DNA of 5,915 nt from Chloroflexota bacterium (GTDB lineage: Bacteria; Chloroflexota; UBA5177; JANWHV01), in the NCBI GenBank assembly GCA_025450375.1, contig JANWHO010000215.1, forward strand, positions 1 through 5,915. The letters are read 5' to 3'. The position numbers and the translations under genes are program-made. How positions within the stretch are numbered: the stretch's first letter is position 1; every line of letters starts with the position of its first letter. This document shows, in pieces, positions 5,730 through 5,915 of this stretch. The notes beneath the pieces were generated by a model, which saw only the letters and a program-made list of their open reading frames with translations, ran no database searches and was not told where the DNA came from.

Positions 5730-5915
5730 GCATGATCGCTCCGTCCTTGCCCTGGAGTTCCGAGAAAACCAGCAGTGCCGATACGCTGCTGGAGGTGCGC
5801 GATCTCACGGTTGACTTCATCACCCCCCGCGGCCCCGCCGTCGCGGTCGATGGAGTCTCCTTTTCCATTCAACCGGGCGAGGTGTTTGGCCTCGCGGGCG
5901 AATCGGGCTGTGGGA
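5726..5915 (+). CDS. ABC transporter ATP-binding protein, DppD/OppD type (3' end outside window)
   Basis: The first 63 codons of the cytoplasmic ATPase that drives the importer are present. ATG 5726 overlaps the permease C stop in an ATGA junction; ATG 5732, two codons on, is an alternative start. After a Ser-rich N-terminal tail of about 20 residues comes [11 protein letters not shown] (21-31), the first strand of the ABC domain. [20 protein letters not shown] (33-52) follows, with Ala39 or Val41 in the place of the A-loop aromatic, as is common in DppD. Then GLAGESGCG (55-63) begins the Walker A motif GESGCGKS/T, cut by the window edge. GESG is the form typical of OppD/DppD and OppF/DppF. 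A second ATPase gene (F type) probably follows outside the window. Confidence 0.9.
   Translation, partial: MSMIAPSLPWSSEKTSSADTLLEVRDLTVDFITPRGPAVAVDGVSFSIQPGEVFGLAGESGCG

Noticed and set aside
4658..5872. Minus-strand open frames opposite permease C and the ATPase start
   Set aside because: They overlap well-supported coding sequence, have low-complexity Arg/Ala/Gly translations and no start signals.

Overview
The window comes from a GC-rich bacterium. A Chloroflexota-like (or similar monoderm, high-GC) origin is my best guess. It rests only on overall style: promoters of the TTGACA/TGn-TAGCCT type, a LacI gene next to a peptide-family transporter, and dispersed CTGTG-rich intergenic repeats. 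No marker gene fixes the taxonomy.

Layout. Bases 2-274 (+) are the last 90 codons of a branched-chain amino acid aminotransferase (ilvE). Convergent to it at 327-1376 (-) is a LacI-family repressor. A 484-bp divergent intergenic region (1377-1860) holds a well-formed promoter for each side, LacI-type palindromes beside both promoters, a 39-bp inverted repeat (35/39 matching, 59-bp spacer), and a leader of about 170 nt for the rightward operon. From 1861 to the right edge runs an ABC importer operon of the oligopeptide/dipeptide (Opp/Dpp) superfamily: periplasmic-type solute-binding protein (1861-3573), permease B (3678-4661), permease C (4686-5729), and the start of an ATPase D gene (5726-5915) cut by the window just at its Walker A motif. 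A strong hairpin sits between the binding-protein and permease genes.

How it fits together. The binding protein captures a solute outside the membrane, the two permeases form the channel, and the ATPase (probably with a second one beyond the window) powers import. The adjacent divergent repressor and the similar CpG-centred palindromes at both promoters suggest that LacI controls its own gene and the transporter. LacI effectors are usually sugars or related small molecules. Together with a Trp-rich binding protein, this makes an oligosaccharide a more likely substrate than a peptide, as for the cello- and xylo-oligosaccharide transporters of this superfamily in Thermotoga. That is inference. 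The intercistronic hairpin probably makes expression of the binding protein exceed that of the membrane parts.

I see no wholly new system here. The items most worth a second look are the repeat family around lacI, the operator set, the substrate question, and the missing lipobox cysteine in the binding protein.
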